From Verrucomicrobiota bacterium (GTDB lineage: Bacteria; Verrucomicrobiota; Verrucomicrobiia; Limisphaerales; UBA1319): DNA of 64,000 nt. Shown here one piece after another: positions 8,221 to 20,018 of this stretch (the first letter of the stretch is position 1; the number at the start of each line of letters is the position of its first letter). The notes beneath the pieces are model-generated. The model did no database searches. It had not been told where the DNA came from and saw only the letters and a program-made list of their open reading frames with translations. The position numbers were made by a program, and so were the translations under genes. The stretch is taken from positions 62,001-126,000 of the forward strand of contig JAKLHY010000010.1 in assembly GCA_022709905.1 (NCBI GenBank), given 5' to 3'.

Positions 8221-9963
8221 TTACTTCTTCTTGAAACGGCCGGCAATGTCGGCCCGAAAAGCCGGCGGCGCGAGCGTGAGGAGACCGTCTGCCGCGGCCG
8301 CTTCGCTGACAGCCAGCCGCTGGCCTTTCAAGGTGTCCCACCACTCGACTGTCCAGGGACCCTCCTCGAGACCGGCGAGGGTGACCTTGACGCCTGAGAC
8401 CTCGGGCGGCGTGGCAACCTTGGCGCCCTCCGGCCAGTCGCATGCTTGATCGAGCAGCCATACCAGTGCCTCGTCGCGCGCGGTCACGCCGAACGGCAAT
8501 ACCGAGCCTTCCGTCTTTTCGAATCGCGCCGGCCCCATGTCGCCCCGACCGATGCCCGTTCCATTCAGAAACGCGGACAGGGCGGACCAATGATGATAAA
8601 GATTTGCCGAATGAATGTTCTCCCACCACCAAGTCATGCCGGTTCCGGCGGCGCCCGTAAAAGCGCCGCTCCAGATCGCCTGGTGAAGGGCCCGGAAATA
8701 TGGATCCGTATCAGGCTTCCAACCCCTCCAGTCGGTGCCGTATTCGCTCACGAAGAAGGGCTTGGTGTATTTCTCAAAAAACCGCGCTGTTTTCTGGGCC
8801 GTCATCCGCGCCGGATGCTGCTCGTTGTAGGAGTGGTATTGCGAGAAATCCATTTCCGGGAGCGCGAACAAGTCGGGCCGTTCGCTGCCGCCGGTGAAAC
8901 TGGAAGAAATCAAGTGCCGATACGGATCGATGGCGCGCAGATGCCGGCCCATGTCTCGATGCCAAGCCACGACGTCTTCGTGCTTCACATACGCGTACTC
9001 GTTGTCGATTTCATTGAAAAACTCCCAGGCCAGAATGTTGGGAAACGCCGACCACCTTGCCACCAGGTAACGCAGCCGTTTCTCATACAGCTTCCGGGCG
9101 TCGGCGTTGGTGAAGAAATCATTTTGAACCTTGCAAGGCCCCCCGTTGGTGGCGTTGTAGGGGTGACGCGGCCAGAAATTGTTCCCGCCCCAGTAATCCG
9201 GTTTCACCTCGAAAATCCCGTGGTAGTCGAAACAGAGCATGACAAAAATCCCACGACGCTCGGCCTCGGCCAGGACGCGATCCAATCGCCAGGCATTATC
9301 CATCCGGTAGCGAACCTTGTCGCCCCGGTCCCATTCTATGCCGAAGGCATGGCGCCACATCCAGATCCGGATGTAATTAATCCCCGCCTTCTGACAGCCC
9401 TCGAGCCAGTCGTCGTAGTCGTACGTGCCCCGGCTGCCATGCCAGCAGACACACAGGCCGTTCAGAAACAACGGCGTGCCGTCGTCCATTCGAAAATAGC
9501 GCTTTCCGGTTGGCTCGACTCGTGCGAGTCCCGGGCGCCTCCCGGCGGCGACCTCGACCTCCGCCTCTCCGCTCGCCAACCGTTTGCCATCCCGCGTTGC
9601 CATTACTTTCAACGTGTGACGACCCGGCTCCAGCCCCATCCACCGAATCCGCCAGCCTTCGCTTTTCTCCTCCAGAACCTCGCGTTGTCCCTCGAGTTTC
9701 CGATCGTAATCCCGCGCGAAAAATCCGGGGATTTCGAGCTTCTTCCCGGATGGAGAGATGACCTCGAGGTCCAAAGTGGCGGCGTCAGGATCAAAAGGAT
9801 TCACCGCCACCGGCATGCCGGTCACCTGGATCTCCACCCGCTCATACACCTCGGGCTTCGATTTTGATAACGCCAGTTCAAGTTTCCCCGAGGCATCACC
9901 CCCCATTAGGGAGATCCAAAACAGGAAAGGAACAGTCAGGTTCATGAATCCACCGGTCTTCAT
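8221..9963 (-). CDS. Secreted GH5/GH42-clan glycosidase with N-terminal DUF5060-like domain
   Basis: The chosen start gives a short hydrophobic leader (MNLTVPFLFWISLMGG, preceded by MKTGGF). Residues about 30-150 form a beta-sandwich of the DUF5060 type, and a (beta/alpha)8 barrel follows from about residue 165 (FLNGLCVCWHG). The probable acid/base is Glu318 in EFFNEID and the probable nucleophile is Glu407 in FFVSEYGTD, the usual spacing for clan A enzymes. A short beta domain closes the 580-residue protein. It probably cuts a plant or microbial beta-glycan outside the cytoplasm; the exact substrate cannot be read from sequence. Longer frames upstream of the chosen start have no leader character. 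Confidence 0.85.
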   Translation of the reverse strand: MKTGGFMNLTVPFLFWISLMGGDASGKLELALSKSKPEVYERVEIQVTGMPVAVNPFDPDAATLDLEVISPSGKKLEIPGFFARDYDRKLEGQREVLEEKSEGWRIRWMGLEPGRHTLKVMATRDGKRLASGEAEVEVAAGRRPGLARVEPTGKRYFRMDDGTPLFLNGLCVCWHGSRGTYDYDDWLEGCQKAGINYIRIWMWRHAFGIEWDRGDKVRYRMDNAWRLDRVLAEAERRGIFVMLCFDYHGIFEVKPDYWGGNNFWPRHPYNATNGGPCKVQNDFFTNADARKLYEKRLRYLVARWSAFPNILAWEFFNEIDNEYAYVKHEDVVAWHRDMGRHLRAIDPYRHLISSSFTGGSERPDLFALPEMDFSQYHSYNEQHPARMTAQKTARFFEKYTKPFFVSEYGTDWRGWKPDTDPYFRALHQAIWSGAFTGAAGTGMTWWWENIHSANLYHHWSALSAFLNGTGIGRGDMGPARFEKTEGSVLPFGVTARDEALVWLLDQACDWPEGAKVATPPEVSGVKVTLAGLEEGPWTVEWWDTLKGQRLAVSEAAAADGLLTLAPPAFRADIAGRFKKK

Positions 9964-10256
9964 ACCAACTGATCCTCCAACCACAGGGGGTGAAATCAAG
10001 CCCAAAGACAACCAGGATCCGATTCCAACGAAGCTGCGCCTAAAACCGACCTGCGGAGCGATCGGCATTCCTTGGATTATGTCCCAAGCGAGGCTGAGCC
10101 TCAGATCCTCAGGCAGCCAGGAAAAACAATGGGGTCGAGTCAAAATATTTGATAAATTGCGTTTTAAATCGGCCACAAATCGCCGCTGTAAAAGGGTCGG
10201 TCCGATAAATTAATTACGAATTTACCTGAGAGTACCTGACGATCTACGGTTGGGGT
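9964..10256. other. Intergenic, promoter side of the GH5-like gene
   Basis: Nearly 300 bases carry no convincing gene. The part from about 10140 to 10230 is clearly more AT-rich than its surroundings and would suit a minus-strand promoter for the GH5-like gene. No clear operator or hairpin was seen. Confidence 0.4.
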
Positions 10257-10590
10257 AGGGCGCGGAAGGTTCGAATTGAGTATCCCGGGGCGGTGTATCA
10301 CGTGATGAGCCGAGGGGATCATCAGGAGGCGATTTACCGAGAGGAGGCGGATCGGGAGTTGTTTCTGAGGTGCTTGGCGGAAGCCTGTGAGAAGACGGGG
10401 GGGTGATTCACGCGTTTGTGTTCATGGGCAATCATTACCACCTGCTGCTGGAAACGCCGCAGGCGAACCTGGTGGTCGGGATGAAGTGGTTGCAGGGGAC
10501 CTACACGCAACGGTTCAACTCGCGGCACAAGGTATACGGCCATCTCTTCCAAGGGCGTTACAAGGCGTTGAATGTGGATGAGATCTGGGG
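10257..10590 (+). pseudogene. Decayed REP-associated tyrosine transposase (RAYT, IS200-like)
   Basis: The frame reads ARKVRIEYPGAVYHVMSRGD, the normal RAYT N-terminus, but the codon before it is AGG where ATG is expected. After CEKTG a run of seven G causes a frameshift to a stop at 10404; restoring one T would give the usual Trp codon and rejoin the next frame. That frame continues VIHAFVFMGNHYHLLLETP, which holds the HUH nuclease motif (HYH), and then GHLFQGRYKAL. The protein breaks off before the region that normally carries the catalytic tyrosine, exactly where a 28-bp repeat begins. Three lesions (start, frameshift, truncation) make it inactive. These enzymes normally move REP palindromes. 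Confidence 0.85.
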
Positions 10591-10615
10591 ACGCATGAGA
10601 CGGTAGCCGCGTGAG
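10588..10615 (+). repeat. 28-bp direct repeat, copy 1
   Basis: The core GACGCATGAGACGGTAGCC is shared with a second copy at 12768-12795; the two 28-base units differ at one position (10611 G, 12791 A). Copy 1 starts at the point where the transposase remnant stops making sense. Just after it lies a small hairpin (GGCTC, loop TACG, GAGCC). It could be a REP-type target of the neighbouring transposase or a recombination scar. Confidence 0.75.
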
Positions 10616-10894
10616 GCCGTGTGGCTCTACGGAGCCGTGCAGCCGGTGGAAATAGGCCGTGAGCGCCGGGATATCCGCCCGAGGCATATCTCGCGTGCCG
10701 ACCGACCACTTGAACTCCAGCATGGCAATGGCATGGAAGACGAAACCCACGATCAGCAGTGAGCCGACTGCTCCGACAATCAAGGGAAAGACGACATCGC
10801 AAAGAAAGAACAACACCAAACACAAGCGCCACGAGCGGGCACAATTGGATTCCAGGGCCTCGTGGAACTCGGCCCTTCGAAACGAGCGGTTCAT
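10616..10894 (-). pseudogene. Possible truncated small membrane protein
   Basis: A minus-strand frame starts with MNRSFRRAEFHEALE and contains two hydrophobic stretches (LCLVLFFLCDVVFPLIVGAV and LLIVGFVFHAIAML) followed by a charged segment. It then runs into the 28-bp repeat and antisense to the transposase remnant, where its sequence is clearly no longer native. No family is recognised. It may be the front part of a membrane protein cut by the repeat, or chance. If it is not real, this roughly 300-base stretch is empty. Confidence 0.3.
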
Positions 10895-10925
10895 GGAAAG
10901 AATGGCTGTTTGACCCCATTGCCTC

Positions 10926-11933
10926 CTATGGTAGTACTCTGCCATTGATGATAATGGTTCCCAATGTTCGGCGAATGCCCGGTTCTAAGAGGCCGATTTC
11001 TGCCTCGGTCACCGTGCAATTGAGCGTGCATTGCGCAGGCTTCAACTCGAAGAGGCCGGCTGGCGTCCAGCGACTCGCGGATTCGTCGTAGAGCTTGCCG
11101 GCAAGGTCGATTTTGAGTCCCTTGATTGTTACCTCACGCACGCCACCGCTTCCTTCCTCCCATGTGAACGGAGCCATATTGTAGAGTCCGTCCTTGCTTA
11201 CACCCGTTATGGTCAGATTTTCAATCTCGACCTTCGCGCGACCGCTTTCTCCTCCCCAGCCAAACTGAATCGGTGCGCCATTTCGGTGCTGCTCAATGGT
11301 GACATTCCGAATCACTATGTCGTGATACGCCTTGATCGCATCGTCACCGGTGCTGATGAAGCAGTCTGAGAGGGTTGAACCCGCCGAGCCAATGAACCCG
11401 TCGCTGTTGTTGTTCTGCCCGGGGCGGGTGTCGAGCAGGTCGCAGCTCGAAACGTGGAGCACGGATTTGTTTGCGTAGCCCGAAAGGTGGTAACCTCGCG
11501 GGTTCTTCGAGGTCAGGTTGGAGACATGAACAGTGGCATCGGCAAGGACACTGACTGAGCCATACTTCCATTTGTCATTATCGGCCACGCCGTTGCTTGC
11601 CGTCCAACGCTCCGACGGCGTGCCAAAAACCATCGATGTCTTCCGGTCGCCACCGACGATGTGCAACGGATTCTCCGGATGGCGAAATTCCACCCGGAAC
11701 CCGCCCTGCACAATCACATTTGGATCGATGCGAATGCGCCTGACTTCCGGAGGCACATTCCAGAAGAACTCCTCCTTTCCCTCCGGCATCTGACCGCTGG
11801 ATTGGAAGGTCAGTGTGGCTGTGCCCGCATCCCATCGGATATCGCCTGTGTAGGACAATCCTCCGGGAACCTCCCCAGCAGCCAGCTGATTCAGGATGAG
11901 CAGAATGGCAGAGACAATCTTCAATGTCGGCAT
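10926..11933 (-). CDS. Secreted right-handed beta-helix protein, GH28/GH49-like
   Basis: The 335-residue protein begins with a clean signal peptide (MPTLKIVSAILLILNQLAAG); seven codons upstream of this Met are less leader-like. The body has beta-helix turns including NNNSDGFIGS and STGDDAIKAYHDIVIRNVTI, which resemble the acidic active-site strands of polygalacturonase and dextranase-type hydrolases (NxD and DD motifs). It is shorter than most GH28 or GH49 enzymes, so it may be a compact member or a binding protein. It is transcribed in the same direction as mazEF just upstream, with 28 bases between, and lies inside the segment bounded by the two 28-bp repeats. Confidence 0.75.
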   Translation of the reverse strand: MPTLKIVSAILLILNQLAAGEVPGGLSYTGDIRWDAGTATLTFQSSGQMPEGKEEFFWNVPPEVRRIRIDPNVIVQGGFRVEFRHPENPLHIVGGDRKTSMVFGTPSERWTASNGVADNDKWKYGSVSVLADATVHVSNLTSKNPRGYHLSGYANKSVLHVSSCDLLDTRPGQNNNSDGFIGSAGSTLSDCFISTGDDAIKAYHDIVIRNVTIEQHRNGAPIQFGWGGESGRAKVEIENLTITGVSKDGLYNMAPFTWEEGSGGVREVTIKGLKIDLAGKLYDESASRWTPAGLFELKPAQCTLNCTVTEAEIGLLEPGIRRTLGTIIINGRVLP

Positions 11934-11961
11934 AAGCGGCGCATATCGGCCCAACGTGAGA

Positions 11962-12345
11962 TCAGCCCCCCGGCTTTGCCGCGTGGGCTGGACCGGTTGG
12001 TTCGGATCCGGCGAAAAGGCAGGCGTCGATAACGGAGAGCACCTCTTCGAAGAGTTCCTCGGGGGCTGCTCCTATTCGTTTGATGCCTCGTGCGCGATAA
12101 TCAATCGAATTCATTTGCTCGCACATGATGAAACCCGTCAGTCCGCAGTCTTTGGGGATCGGCACGTGAAAGGCCGTGCCCCGGTCCGCATGGGTGATGG
12201 GGCAGCAAAACGCCAAGCCCGTTGCGCGGTTGAACGGGGCCACACTCACTACCAATGCCGGCCGACGCCCTTTCTGTTCATGCCCGGCCTGAGGATCGAA
12301 CGACAGGACGACAAAGTCGCCTTGGATGGGAACGTAGGACGCCAC
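11962..12345 (-). CDS. mazF: MazF/PemK-type endoribonuclease toxin
   Basis: The 127-residue product shows the MazF fold order: YVPIQGDFVVLSFDP, then KGRRPALVVS with the conserved Arg, then AFCCPITHA and GFIMCEQMNSID, and the final helix EELFEEVLSVIDACL. The family cuts single-stranded mRNA at short sequences. The start is a GTG overlapping the mazE stop, with GGAGG about seven bases upstream, so the toxin is translated by coupling to the antitoxin. About twelve C-terminal residues beyond the last helix are unusual. Confidence 0.9.
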   Translation of the reverse strand: MASYVPIQGDFVVLSFDPQAGHEQKGRRPALVVSVAPFNRATGLAFCCPITHADRGTAFHVPIPKDCGLTGFIMCEQMNSIDYRARGIKRIGAAPEELFEEVLSVIDACLFAGSEPTGPAHAAKPGG

Positions 12346-12608
12346 TACCAAACCTCCTTGCCTTGAGGATCCCCCCAACCATACTCGCCCTTAAACGCAT
12401 CCGGAGAGCTTGCCGCGATGAGATCCTCAATCCGGTGTCGGCCCCGTATCGGACGTCTGTCCTTCGACGGCTTGAGCGTGATCTTTGTCCGATCTTCCGA
12501 CAGTTCCACCAGAACCTCCGTCCCAACCCCGGCGCCAAGCGACTCGATCATGGCCTTGGGGATCCGGATTCCTATACTGTTGCCCCAGCGCTGCAAAGTC
12601 GTTCTCAC
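12345..12608 (-). CDS. mazE: MazE-type AbrB antitoxin
   Basis: The 87-residue product has an N-terminal AbrB/SpoVT DNA-binding swapped hairpin (LQRWGNSIGIRIPKAMIE) and a C-terminal toxin-binding tail, GEYGWGDPQGKEVW, that closely follows the known MazF-contact motif. It neutralises MazF and should repress its own promoter. Its stop codon overlaps the mazF GTG. A pair of 8-bp direct repeats lies directly upstream. Confidence 0.92.
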   Translation of the reverse strand: MRTTLQRWGNSIGIRIPKAMIESLGAGVGTEVLVELSEDRTKITLKPSKDRRPIRGRHRIEDLIAASSPDAFKGEYGWGDPQGKEVW

Positions 12609-12615
12609 AAAATTA

Positions 12616-12635
12616 GGATATACGGATGGATATAC
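12616..12635 (-). promoter_or_regulatory. Direct-repeat operator candidate for mazEF
   Basis: GGATATAC occurs twice (12616-12623 and 12628-12635), separated by GGAT, giving a 12-base period. It ends only eight bases before the mazE start. AbrB-type antitoxins bind such short AT-rich repeats, so autoregulation is likely; this is inference from position. Confidence 0.5.
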
Positions 12636-12947
12636 TCAGGGCAATCGCTTTCTTCGCCCGAACCCTCCAGATCACCGGCGCGGTGCCACGGGTGTTCGAT
12701 CTGGAACCGAAGCGCTAGGGCCGGGTTCGGTGCATCCGTCTTGTTGGGCACAGAGGACCGCAAACGAGGGACGCATGAGACGGTAGCCGCATGAGATTGA
12801 TTGACACTCTCGAACTGAGCCATCGGCCCAATGGGAATTGCATTTGGACAGCAGGGTTATGTGACCTCTGGTACATCGACCTTCCGGATAGCGTTTTTGC
12901 CAACAACACCCGATCGACAGACCCTATCGATCAACCAGGACTCTGTT
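12636..12947. other. Intergenic upstream of mazEF, holding repeat copy 2
   Basis: Apart from the second 28-bp repeat copy this stretch has no supported gene. It separates the end of the seven-gene operon, whose last gene stops at 12948, from mazEF. All neighbours run on the minus strand. Confidence 0.5.
12768..12795 (+). repeat. 28-bp direct repeat, copy 2
   Basis: This unit matches copy 1 (10588-10615) in 27 of 28 positions and has the same orientation. Between the two copies lie the membrane-protein remnant, the beta-helix gene and mazEF, a 2.2-kb block. Confidence 0.75.
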
Positions 12948-14086
12948 TCAAGCGTGTCGCAGAAATATTGGCCATGCGTAACTGCCCGGTTTGATGGTCA
13001 GCACCAACTGCGATCTGCCATCCGTCACGGAGAGGTCCACCACGCCGGGCGCCAATTCGGCGAGCACTTTTAGGCGAGTCCACCCCATGCGCCGAGCCAG
13101 CGCCACCGCAGTGGCGCCACCTTCCACAAAGACATGGCCGAGCTTGATGCGGCGAAGAACGGCTTTAGCCACACGGACCAGCTGCTCCGCAAGCATTCGG
13201 CCCTGCGTGGCCTCCTGGACCTGTGGAAGGCCGACCGCGAGAATTGCACGCGATCTCCTCCGCAGTGCAAGGACCGCTTGGTCTGAAAGGGCGATGACTT
13301 CGGCCGGTTCGAGCGAGCCCAGACGTGCCATCCTTTCCGGCAACGAAACAACCGGCACACCGAATTGCGCCTGGTCAGCCACAAATTTCCGCGTGGCATC
13401 GCTCGCGCTGCCGCAGACGAACAGTTCCTTGCCCGGCACAGGCTGTCCCTGGGGAAGGGGGGCTGCCGGTTTCAACAATGCACCAAAGAACTCGGCGCCG
13501 CCAGCCATCAGCCAGTTCTCCCTGCGCCGCATCCCCCAGCAGCGGAGATCGTGCAAGCTTGCAGCCTCACCAATGATGAATCCGCTTTCGGGCAATGGCG
13601 CGCTAGGCTTTCCGACCGACCTGATCAGGGTGGAAGGCGTGCCACACAGTTCCAACACGTTTGGTGTCCGGCGCGGGTATTCGAGGTCGTGGGCAAACTC
13701 GGTCTGGTGAATCAACTGCCTGCGCACGTAATACTGACCATCCACAATCGTTCGTCCGTGTGAAGGATTTGCTGGAATGAGCAGGGCCCCAGTCAAGCCA
13801 AGTTCGAGGACAATGGCTTCGATTTCCGGCGTTACATTGCCGCGCAGCAAAGAGTCGGTTTTCTTGTAGAGCCATTCGACTCGCCGCTGTCGCAATCGGC
13901 GCGCTGCACTGGCGGCGCGTTCAGCCGCCTCACTGGGGGCGCAGGAGCGCGAGTCGGTGTCCAAACACACCAAGTCGACATGGTCAGGCGGCTCGTCCGC
14001 GAGGAGGACTTCGGCTTGCAGCCCGTGGCGCAATCCCACCGCGCCGATTTCAGCCGCGCCCGTCAAGTCGTCCGCGATGACGCCAA

Positions 14087-14090
<4 letters not shown>
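12948..14090 (-). CDS. Four-carbon acid sugar kinase (DUF1537 family)
   Basis: The 380-residue product has the family start IGVIADDLTGAAEIG (substrate domain) and the family end VEGGATAVALARRMGW and KPGSYAWP (nucleotide domain). Characterised members phosphorylate threonate, erythronate or related acids. It is the last gene of the minus-strand operon; its ATG overlaps the stop of the fusion gene upstream (ATGA). In known threonate and erythronate pathways this kinase works directly with a PdxA-like dehydrogenase, and such a gene is present here two genes upstream. It should act in the cytoplasm on a sugar acid made or imported by the other operon products. Confidence 0.88.
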
Positions 14091-16856
<2,766 letters not shown>

Positions 16857-16885
<29 letters not shown>

Positions 16886-17966
16886 TTTGGCTCTCCTTGG
16901 ATGAGGGGGATGTGTATGAGGTTCTGGTCACCGCGAGTTGCGTGGCGACACGGATGGCTGAGTAGAGACTCGTCGGGTTCGCCTTGCCCTGCCAGGCAAT
17001 GTCAAATGCCGTGCCGTGATCCACGGACGCGCGGATGATCGGCAGGCCAAGAGTGAGGTTTACTCCCGTGTCGAATGCCAGCATTTTGAACGGGATGTGT
17101 CCCTGGTCGTGATACAGGCAAACGATCACATCATGCCTCTTGCGCATGCCCTCCGTGAACGCAGCGTCCGGCGCCAGCGGGCCAGTCGCGTCAATGCCGC
17201 GGCGCTGGGCCTCGGACACCGCAGGCGCAACAAAACGTTCCTCCTCGCTCTGGCCGAATAAGCCGTGTTCGTCGGCGTGAGGATTCAAGCCGCATACCCC
17301 GATGCGTGGCGCACGGCGCAACATCCAACCCATCGCTTCGGCGGAGAGTTCGATTACATCGAGCACGCGATCGATGGAGAGGCGCCGCGGCACTTCGTGG
17401 TAGCCGACGTGCGTCGTAACTAGGCTAACGGTGAGTTGGTCCGAATACAGCATCATACAACTGCGCTGCGCGCCGGTCAGAGCGGTAAAAATCTCCGTGT
17501 GCCCGGGGTATTTCACCCCCCCGAGACTCATAGCCTCCTTGTGGATCGGCCCGGTCACGATGCCGTCGATCTTTCCGGCGAGGGCGGCCCGGATGGCTTC
17601 CTCGATGTAACCGTAGGCCGCTTTGCCGCAGGCGGCGGAAATCCGGCCGGGTTCGATATTCTCGAGGTCGGCGGATGCCGAATCGACGATGAGCGGTGCG
17701 GTGATGGTTTGGCAAGTTTGCCATTGCCTCAGGGAGATGACGCGGCAGGGCCAGGGGAGAATCTTACCTGTCCTTTCCTGTGCTTGGGCCGCACCGGACG
17801 AAAGGACCTTAAGGGATAAAAACCTCCGGATAATCTGCGCGTCCCCAAAAAGGACCGGCACACATTGAGCGAGGATCGACGGCTCACCCAACGCGCGCAG
17901 GGCTGTTTCAGGACCAATGCCTGCAGGATCGCCCATCGTAAGGCCGAGGATGGTTTTAGCACTCAT
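16857..17966 (-). CDS. pdxA: PdxA-family 4-phospho-hydroxyacid dehydrogenase (PdxA2-like role likely)
   Basis: The 369-residue product has the family start LGLTMGDPAGIGPET and the metal-binding histidines in GPIHKEA, YPGHTEI, GLNPHADEHG and LYHDQGHIP. PdxA proper oxidises 4-phosphothreonine for vitamin B6 synthesis. PdxA2 homologues oxidatively decarboxylate 4-phospho-threonate or -erythronate to dihydroxyacetone phosphate and are found beside DUF1537 kinases. The operon here favours the second role. The ATG overlaps the stop of the DapA-like gene by four bases. The C-terminal tail (about 15 polar residues) is longer than usual and is read through the start of the next gene. Confidence 0.88.
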
Positions 17967-18871
17967 GCCAGCCTCAACTCCAGCATTTCACCGCTTAGTG
18001 CTTCCATTTCAGCGGCCTCGATCGGCAGCAGAGGCGGAAACACCGTTGGTAAGCAAAGGCGGCGCAGATACAGGAGGCCCTTCAACGTCGCGAGCGATTG
18101 CGCCAGGGTGCGGCCCTTCTGATAGAGCGAGGCCACTTCGGTCTGGCGCGCGGCGCAAGCATCAACCGCCGCCCAATCCTTGGTTTGCGCGGCGAAGACC
18201 TGTCGCTGGCACACCTCGGGAATCAGGTTTCCCACACTAGGGACGATTCCGTCGGCCCCCGATCTCAAACCTTTTGCCATGAGCGATCCCACACCGACGA
18301 AAATAGAAAAATCGGGGCGCCCGCCAAAGCGATTGAGCAACGTTTCATGGCGCTGAGCGTCGTTCTCGGAATCCTTCAGTCCAACAAAGCGTGGATGTCC
18401 TATGAGCTCGCCAATTACTTCCAGCGGGACAGAGACTCTCGTGGTCATAGGAATGTTGTACATGAGCACAGGACCAGGAGAGGCGTCGAGCAACGATCGA
18501 TACCAGGTGGTCAGTTCCTTTGGCCGCGGCGGAAAATAGAACGGCGGCAATGCGGCGATGGCATCGACGCCCAGGGCGAAATACTCCTGCGCATCCAGAA
18601 GAGTGTCGGCCAAGGAATTTTCCGCGACGTTCACATAGACGCGCGCGCGCTGGCGTGCCGTGTTGATGGCCCGCTCTACCAGCGGACGCCGCAGCGCTCG
18701 CGGCACGCAGGGTCCTTCGCCGGTCGTACCGAGGAGAAGCAGGCCCTGCACGCCACCGGCGATCTGGAATTCGATCAGGCGATCCAGTGCCGCGACATCC
18801 AGTTGGCCATCGGTCGTGATAGGCGTAACCAGGGGCACGGCGACGCCGCCGAGTTTGGTGGGTTTGTTCAT
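17963..18871 (-). CDS. DapA/NanA-superfamily aldolase
   Basis: This 302-residue class I aldolase has the substrate loop LLLGTTGEGP, Tyr138 in VLMYNIPMTT and the Schiff-base Lys166 in FVGLKDSEND. The superfamily includes dihydrodipicolinate synthase, N-acetylneuraminate lyase and keto-deoxy-sugar-acid aldolases, all handling pyruvate. The catabolic operon (symporter, YhcH, sialidase-like protein, sugar-acid kinase) argues for cleavage of a 2-keto-3-deoxy acid and against lysine synthesis. It starts one base after the stop of the Fe-ADH gene. Confidence 0.88.
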   Translation of the reverse strand: MNKPTKLGGVAVPLVTPITTDGQLDVAALDRLIEFQIAGGVQGLLLLGTTGEGPCVPRALRRPLVERAINTARQRARVYVNVAENSLADTLLDAQEYFALGVDAIAALPPFYFPPRPKELTTWYRSLLDASPGPVLMYNIPMTTRVSVPLEVIGELIGHPRFVGLKDSENDAQRHETLLNRFGGRPDFSIFVGVGSLMAKGLRSGADGIVPSVGNLIPEVCQRQVFAAQTKDWAAVDACAARQTEVASLYQKGRTLAQSLATLKGLLYLRRLCLPTVFPPLLPIEAAEMEALSGEMLELRLA

Positions 18872-18872
18872 A

Positions 18873-20018
18873 TCAAAAAGATGCTTCGTAAATCGCCACG
18901 GCGTCGGCTTCGGCGACGGGACGGAGGTTGTTTTTCAAAAGGCGCGTCACTTGCATCGCCGCTTGCGCCAGGGACGGGATAGCGTCGCGCGCGATTTTGA
19001 TCTCGGAAAGCGTCTGCGGCACTCCACAGCGGCGCGAAAGTCTCGCGATGAATTCGACACCGCGCTCGGCTGTGGCGGCGGCTGAGCCGGCGGGCGGGAC
19101 GCCAAGGGCGAGTGCGACTCCCGCGTAACGCTCCGGCGCGGCGAGTGTGTTGAATCGGATGACGTGCGGCAGTAGCAGCGCGTTGGCGACACCATGCGCG
19201 ATGTGAAATCTGCCACCGAGCGGATACGAGAGCGCATGCACCGCGCCGGTGTTCACCGGGCCAAGGCAGAGTCCGCCATAGAAGCTGCCCAAGGCCAGTG
19301 CGGCGCGGGCTTCGAGGTCCTGCCCGTTGTGGACGGCACGCTCCAAGTGTGCCGCAATGAGGCGGATGCCTTGCAAGGCATAGAGGTCCACGGCTGGGTG
19401 CGAGAACTGGTTGGCGAAGGCTTCGATGCAATGCGTCAGTGCATCCAGCCCAGTGGCCGCAGTGACCGACGGCGGAACGGTAAGCGTCAGCAGCGGATCG
19501 ATAAACGCTGCATCCGGCACGAGATGCGGACTCACGACGCCCTTCTTCAGCGCGGTTGCTTCGTCCAGCAAAATGGCATTGGGTGAAACTTCCGCACCCG
19601 TGCCCGAGGTGGTGGGCAGGCAGACGAGCGGCAATGCCCGGCCGGCCAGTAAATTGCATCCGAAAACCTCCGCAACGGTCTGCGTTCCGCGTGTGACGGC
19701 TGCGAGCAGTTTGGCGACGTCAATCACACTGCCGCCGCCGACACCGAGTATCGCTTCAATGTTTTCGCCGCGGGCGGCTACAAGCATTTGCTCGAACATG
19801 GCGCAGGTGGGTTCGCAGTCCACCGGCTCGGTGTTGAGAATGGTGAGATTCGCTGTCCGCAAGGCATCCCGCACTGGGCCAAGCGTGGGCCGCACCGGTG
19901 TGCTGGACACGAGCAGCACGCGGCGCACGCCGCGTTGGGCGAGGTAATCCGCGCATTGCGGTGCGCAGCCGTTGCCGAGCACCACGCGGGGCGGTTGGAG
20001 GAGGGTAACCAGGTTCAT
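18873..20018 (-). CDS. Iron-containing alcohol dehydrogenase, sugar-acid operon
   Basis: The chosen Met gives 381 residues and an ATG that overlaps the symporter stop (ATGA); the frame upstream is antisense-like. It carries the NAD-binding GVGGGSVIDVAK and PTTSGTGAEVS motifs and the metal ligands Asp192, His196, His261 and His275. It is not of the ErcA subtype. It probably oxidises or reduces an alcohol or aldehyde group of the imported sugar acid or of the aldolase product (for example a hydroxyaldehyde). Confidence 0.88.
   Translation of the reverse strand: MNLVTLLQPPRVVLGNGCAPQCADYLAQRGVRRVLLVSSTPVRPTLGPVRDALRTANLTILNTEPVDCEPTCAMFEQMLVAARGENIEAILGVGGGSVIDVAKLLAAVTRGTQTVAEVFGCNLLAGRALPLVCLPTTSGTGAEVSPNAILLDEATALKKGVVSPHLVPDAAFIDPLLTLTVPPSVTAATGLDALTHCIEAFANQFSHPAVDLYALQGIRLIAAHLERAVHNGQDLEARAALALGSFYGGLCLGPVNTGAVHALSYPLGGRFHIAHGVANALLLPHVIRFNTLAAPERYAGVALALGVPPAGSAAATAERGVEFIARLSRRCGVPQTLSEIKIARDAIPSLAQAAMQVTRLLKNNLRPVAEADAVAIYEASF

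Noticed and set aside
8446..9867. Long plus-strand frame opposite the GH5-like gene (473 codons)
   Set aside because: It is a mirror of a GC-rich coding strand, with basic and low-complexity sequence and no family motifs; the minus-strand frame has a leader and catalytic residues.
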